DNA of 8,970 bases from Megasphaera sp. AM44-1BH (GTDB lineage: Bacteria > Bacillota > Negativicutes > Veillonellales > Megasphaeraceae): positions 1 through 8,970 of the forward strand of contig NZ_QSFA01000040.1 of assembly GCF_003467125.1 (NCBI RefSeq), in the 5' to 3' direction. The notes below the pieces were generated by a model. The model was not told where the DNA came from. It saw nothing but the letters and a program-made list of their open reading frames with translations, and did no database searches. The position numbers and the translations under genes are program-made. Positions 5,371 through 8,970 of the stretch are shown piece by piece (the stretch's first letter is position 1; each line of letters starts with the position of its first letter).

Positions 5371-8043
5371 ATGGCGGTTAAGAAGACACAATTATATGCT
5401 TCGTTATGGGCGAGCTGTGACAAACTCAGGGGAGGAATGGATTCGTCGGAATATAAGGACTACATTCTGACGCTCCTTTTTATGAAGTACGTCACAGACA
5501 AATATAAAAATAAGGGTGCTTACGAAGATATTACGGTCTTCGACAAAGCGCATGATAAAGATCCCGATCCTGAGAAGAGGACTGGCTGCTCTTTTGACGA
5601 TTTTGTTGCTCTGAAGAATAATAAGAACATCGGCGAAGGTATGGATAAGATTATTGCTCGTCTCGCTGACGAAAACTCCGAACTGAAAGGCGTTATTGAT
5701 ATTGCGCATTTTAATGACGAGAAGAAACTCGGCAGCGGACAAGAAATGGTCGATAAGCTTACGGATCTTATAGCGATCTTTCAGAACCAGGGGCTGAATT
5801 TTTCTCAAAATCGCGCAGATGATGACGATATTATCGGTGACGCTTATGAATATCTGATGCGCAAGTTCGCTACCGAAAGTGGAAAGAGCAAAGGCCAGTT
5901 CTATACTCCTGCCGAAGTTTCGCGCATTTTGGCAAATGTGGTCGGTATAAGCAAATGTGCAAACCGCGACGCGACTGTATGCGACCCTGCATGTGGCAGC
6001 GGGAGCCTATTAATTCGGGCAGTAGACGCCGCACCTATTCCAATCATGGCTTATGGTCAGGAAAAAGAAAGCACCACAGCTGGTCTTGCAAAAATGAACG
6101 CTGTCCTGCATCGGAAAGCTGAAATCACTATCAAGAGTGGGAACACATTCTCAAATCCGCAGTATCTCGATAAGAGCGACAACTCCATACTGGAAAGGTT
6201 TGATTATATCGTCGCTAATCCTCCATTCTCTATGAAGAACTGGACTGATGGAATTGCAGGCAAGGAATACGGACGATTTGAAGGCTATGGAGATATACCA
6301 CCAGAGAAGAATGGTGATTATGCATGGCTTATGCATATTTTGAAGACATTAAAGTCAAATGGCAAAGCCGCTGTTATTTTGCCGCATGGTGTTCTTTTCC
6401 GTGGAAACGCTGAGGCTACTATACGAAAATCTATCATAAAGAAGCACTGGATCAAAGGAATCATCGGCCTCCCCGCAAATTTGTTCTATGGCACAGGAAT
6501 TGCTGCGTGCATCCTTGTGATTGATAAGGAAGGCGCAGCGAAGCGTCAAGGCATTTTCATGATTGATGCAAGCCGCGATTATGTAAAGGACGGGAATAAG
6601 AACCGCCTTCGTGAACGGGACATCTATAAGATCATTACGACTTTTAACAATCAGATCACGACTGATCCGAAGTACGCCCGATTTGTGCCGAATGACGAAA
6701 TCGAGGTACAGAACGACTACAACCTGAATCTAACAAGGTATATCGATTCTTCCGATGCAGAAGATATCCAGGATATTTATGCACATCTGCACGGAGGTAT
6801 TCCAGTTGCGGATATTGACAGCCTTTCAAAATACTGGAGAGTATTCCCATCGCTTAAAACGCAGCTGCTCTCGGCGATTGATGAGAAATATTATCGCTTG
6901 AATGTCAAACACGAGAATATCCGGCAAGCAATATACAACAATGAGGAATTCTCAAAATACGGAGACAAGATTGAATCCGCGTTTTTTGCGTGGAAACAAA
7001 AAGAATATCCTACACTCGCATCACTTGATGAAAACGTTTCTGCAAAAAATCTCATTGTTGTTACAGCGGAGGATATTATTGTCGAATTTGAACCAATATC
7101 CCTGATCGACAAATATGATGTATACCAGGTTTTGCTGGCGTATTGGAATGAAACTATGAACGATGATGTATCTCTGATTATTAGTGATCCGGAAGGATAT
7201 GGTAATGCGCGTGAAACTGATAACATCGAAGAAGAAATCACGCAGGGGAAAAACAAAGGTAAGATGAAGGTCGTCGGGTGGGAAGGTAGGCTGATTCCCA
7301 AGGACTTAATTATCAATGCGTTTTTCCACGAGAAGAAAAAAGCTATAGAAGATATTGAGAACCTTGTAGCGGATACGGAAATTCAGTTGTCAGATCTGAT
7401 TGAAAATGCAGATGCTGAATCTGCACTTGCTGATGTCTCGGACGACGGGAAAGTAAAAGCGAAAGATCTGCAGGCAAAGATTGAAGAATTGACGCAGCAC
7501 GTTGTGACGGAGGAAACAATACAGCTCCAGAATCTCTATGATATGCTTCCAATCACAAAGAAACGTCTTTGTGCCTATGCCGAAAAATTTCCACTTTGCA
7601 AAAAGGTGTTTAATGAAAAAGGCAATGTCACGAGGAAAGCAATTCTTGATTGGCTGATTATTATTCGCACGGTAGAAAGCGTCCCGGAAAGTCTGAAGGA
7701 TGACGTGGAGCAGTTGAAAATAGCGCTTGAACTGACAGATAAAATAGCCGAATATAAAAAAACAATGAAAGGCATGCAAGATGCATTGGATAAAGAGTGC
7801 CGGGCAAAGTTTGCCGATCTGACGGACGAGGAGATACTCGACCTTCTTATCAATAAGAAGTGGTTCAACAGCATTTACGATGGCATCAGTGACCTTTATG
7901 CGGGTATTTCACATAAGCTAACAGAGCGCATCGTAGAGCTGTCTAACCGGTATAAGCATACATTGCCGGAGCTGGAAAAAGATGTGAATGACCTGGAAGC
8001 TAGTGTGAGATCTCATCTGGAAAGGATGGGATTTACATGGTGA
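5371..8043 (+). CDS. hsdM: Type I restriction-modification DNA methyltransferase subunit HsdM, long form (890 aa)
   Basis: AAGGAGA at 5357-5363 sits 7 bases before ATG 5371. HsdM transfers a methyl group from S-adenosylmethionine to the N6 of adenine at the site chosen by HsdS, protecting host DNA; two HsdM and one HsdS form the methylase, and HsdR adds cutting. Residues 1-150 match the HsdM N-terminal helical domain. The N6-methylase domain follows with GQFYTP at 175-180, motif I DPACGSGSLL at 205-214 and motif IV NPPF at 283-286, all intact. Past about residue 480 there is a long extension with helical, coiled-coil-like stretches, ending in a region (WFNSIYDGISDLY to HLERMGFTW) typical of HsdM C-termini. 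At 890 aa it is well above the usual 500-550 aa. The last seven bases overlap hsdS, so the two are translationally linked. The role is secure; the function of the extra C-terminal part is not. Confidence 0.96.
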   Translation: MAVKKTQLYASLWASCDKLRGGMDSSEYKDYILTLLFMKYVTDKYKNKGAYEDITVFDKAHDKDPDPEKRTGCSFDDFVALKNNKNIGEGMDKIIARLADENSELKGVIDIAHFNDEKKLGSGQEMVDKLTDLIAIFQNQGLNFSQNRADDDDIIGDAYEYLMRKFATESGKSKGQFYTPAEVSRILANVVGISKCANRDATVCDPACGSGSLLIRAVDAAPIPIMAYGQEKESTTAGLAKMNAVLHRKAEITIKSGNTFSNPQYLDKSDNSILERFDYIVANPPFSMKNWTDGIAGKEYGRFEGYGDIPPEKNGDYAWLMHILKTLKSNGKAAVILPHGVLFRGNAEATIRKSIIKKHWIKGIIGLPANLFYGTGIAACILVIDKEGAAKRQGIFMIDASRDYVKDGNKNRLRERDIYKIITTFNNQITTDPKYARFVPNDEIEVQNDYNLNLTRYIDSSDAEDIQDIYAHLHGGIPVADIDSLSKYWRVFPSLKTQLLSAIDEKYYRLNVKHENIRQAIYNNEEFSKYGDKIESAFFAWKQKEYPTLASLDENVSAKNLIVVTAEDIIVEFEPISLIDKYDVYQVLLAYWNETMNDDVSLIISDPEGYGNARETDNIEEEITQGKNKGKMKVVGWEGRLIPKDLIINAFFHEKKKAIEDIENLVADTEIQLSDLIENADAESALADVSDDGKVKAKDLQAKIEELTQHVVTEETIQLQNLYDMLPITKKRLCAYAEKFPLCKKVFNEKGNVTRKAILDWLIIIRTVESVPESLKDDVEQLKIALELTDKIAEYKKTMKGMQDALDKECRAKFADLTDEEILDLLINKKWFNSIYDGISDLYAGISHKLTERIVELSNRYKHTLPELEKDVNDLEASVRSHLERMGFTW

Positions 8044-8970
8044 ACGGTTATAAGAAAACAGAGATAGGTGCTGTTCCGAGTGAATGGGACGTTCTTCCAT
8101 TCGAAGAAATTTTCAGAACATTGTCAAACAACACTTTACCACGTGATCAGCTGAATTATGATAGTGGTTCCATTAAAGATATTCATTATGGAGATATTCT
8201 GATACTTTTCCCAGAAGTCCTTGATTGTTCGCGTGATGATATTCCCTATGTAAATAATGATGCATCCATTTCCGGGAAACCATTACGGGATGGAGACATT
8301 ATTATTTCGGATACCGCTGAAGATGAAACCGTGGGAAAGGCTGTCGAAGTTTCCAATCAAGCAAATACAAATATTGTAGCGGGGTTACATACAATTCCTT
8401 GCAGAGTCAAGTATGGAAAATTTGCGTCTGGATGGTTAGGGTATTTCATTAATTCACATTACTATCATGACCAGCTGATTCCATACATTCATGGTACAAA
8501 GGTATCTTCGATCACGAGAGAATCGCTTGCTGACACTTATATTGTTGTTCCTCCATATGAGGAACAGGAAAAAATTGTTGCGGCTCTTGCTGATATTAGT
8601 AGATTGATCTCAGAATCAGAGAAACTGATAGCAAAATACCAGTCCATAAAACAGTCCTGTTTGCAGCACATGTTTCCGCGAAAAGGACAGACTGAACCTG
8701 ATATGCGGCTACCCGGTTTTACTGGCGCTTGGGAACAGCGTAAGTTGGGAGATGTATGCAAGCAATTAACAAGAACAATTGATCCTCAGACTAGACCTAA
8801 TGATATATTTGCCGAATATAGTATGCCTGCGTATGATTCTGGTATGAAACCCAGTATAGTCTATGGACTTACGATGAATAGTACTAGGAAGATTATAGAT
8901 AAATCTTGTTTGTTAATTAACAAACAGCACTTTACAACTTTTACGCTGCCTCGGAAGTTGACAAAACTAG
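8037..8970 (+). CDS. hsdS: Type I restriction-modification specificity subunit HsdS (partial, 3' end beyond window)
   Basis: ATG 8037 overlaps the hsdM stop in ATGGTGA, and AGGA at 8023-8026 is a modest ribosome binding site 10 bases upstream. The 311 visible codons run open to the window edge. HsdS recognises the two half-sites of the target sequence and places HsdM (and HsdR) on DNA. The N-terminal target recognition domain starts with GYKKTEIGAVPSEWDV and ends with the typical VVPPYEEQEKIVAAL. A helical central conserved spacer follows (LISESEKLIAKYQSIKQS), and a second domain begins at about residue 230 with LPGFTGAWEQRKLGDV and continues with EYSMPAYDSG and GLTMNSTRKII. The second domain is cut off by the window. 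A 20-bp palindrome lies near its end. The final bases CTAG are not an in-frame stop. hsdR is not visible and may lie downstream. Confidence 0.94.
   Translation, partial: MVNGYKKTEIGAVPSEWDVLPFEEIFRTLSNNTLPRDQLNYDSGSIKDIHYGDILILFPEVLDCSRDDIPYVNNDASISGKPLRDGDIIISDTAEDETVGKAVEVSNQANTNIVAGLHTIPCRVKYGKFASGWLGYFINSHYYHDQLIPYIHGTKVSSITRESLADTYIVVPPYEEQEKIVAALADISRLISESEKLIAKYQSIKQSCLQHMFPRKGQTEPDMRLPGFTGAWEQRKLGDVCKQLTRTIDPQTRPNDIFAEYSMPAYDSGMKPSIVYGLTMNSTRKIIDKSCLLINKQHFTTFTLPRKLTKL
8907..8926. repeat. Perfect 20-bp palindrome inside hsdS
   Basis: TGTTTGTTAATTAACAAACA is its own reverse complement and encodes CLLINKQ within the second target recognition domain. A chance palindrome of this length is uncommon. 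It could be a recombination or protein-binding site, or simply a result of the coded residues. Confidence 0.85.

Noticed and set aside
6891..7316. Minus-strand open frame of 141 codons
   Set aside because: It lies wholly inside hsdM on the opposite strand, has a Ser-rich low-information product and no ribosome binding site.
8967..8970. TAG at the very end as the hsdS stop
   Set aside because: The hsdS frame reads CTA then G, so the TAG is out of frame; the gene continues past the window.
1..8970. CRISPR array, tRNA or rRNA gene, insertion sequence
   Set aside because: No regularly spaced repeats, no tRNA-like fold, no rRNA sequence and no transposase or integrase reading frame were found.

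Overview
The window looks like an accessory, defence-type region from a low-to-moderate GC Firmicutes-like bacterium. Strong GGAGG ribosome binding sites, U-tailed hairpin terminators and a Cys-rich sigma-70-region-4-like protein of the kind found in Firmicutes mobile elements all point that way. The terminator style made me think of Negativicutes, but nothing here proves a genus.

Layout from left to right: (1) A small, charged, unrecognised protein (21-287) with its own terminator. (2) A 520-aa protein (558-2120) with a central coiled coil and a C-terminal HEPN-type RNxxxH motif, probably an RNase-like or abortive-infection protein. It is followed by a decayed copy of the 3' end of the first gene plus a second terminator of the same family. 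(3) A 608-aa fusion of a PD-(D/E)xK nuclease and a DUF2075-type SF1 helicase (2450-4276), with a terminator shared with the convergent gene. (4) A minus-strand gene (4346-4861) for a zinc-finger-like plus sigma-region-4-like regulator. Its ribosome binding site lies inside a hairpin, and about 340 bases upstream of it are non-coding and rich in inverted repeats. (5) An orphan terminator, then a good promoter driving a type I restriction-modification operon: an unusually long hsdM (5371-8043) overlapped by hsdS (8037 to the window edge). hsdR is not in the window.

Each gene block ends in its own hairpin, and three of the four hairpins share sequence in their arms and loops. This gives the region a cassette-like look, as if single-gene defence modules had been added one after another. 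The type I system would protect the host by methylation and, with an hsdR outside the window, cut foreign DNA. The nuclease-helicase and the HEPN protein are plausible further anti-phage effectors, but terminator 2 between them argues against one operon.

The least explained parts are the HEPN/coiled-coil protein and the structured non-coding stretch at about 4868-5212. The latter may be a long 5' leader of the sigma-like gene, or an RNA read on the + strand and ending at the orphan terminator.
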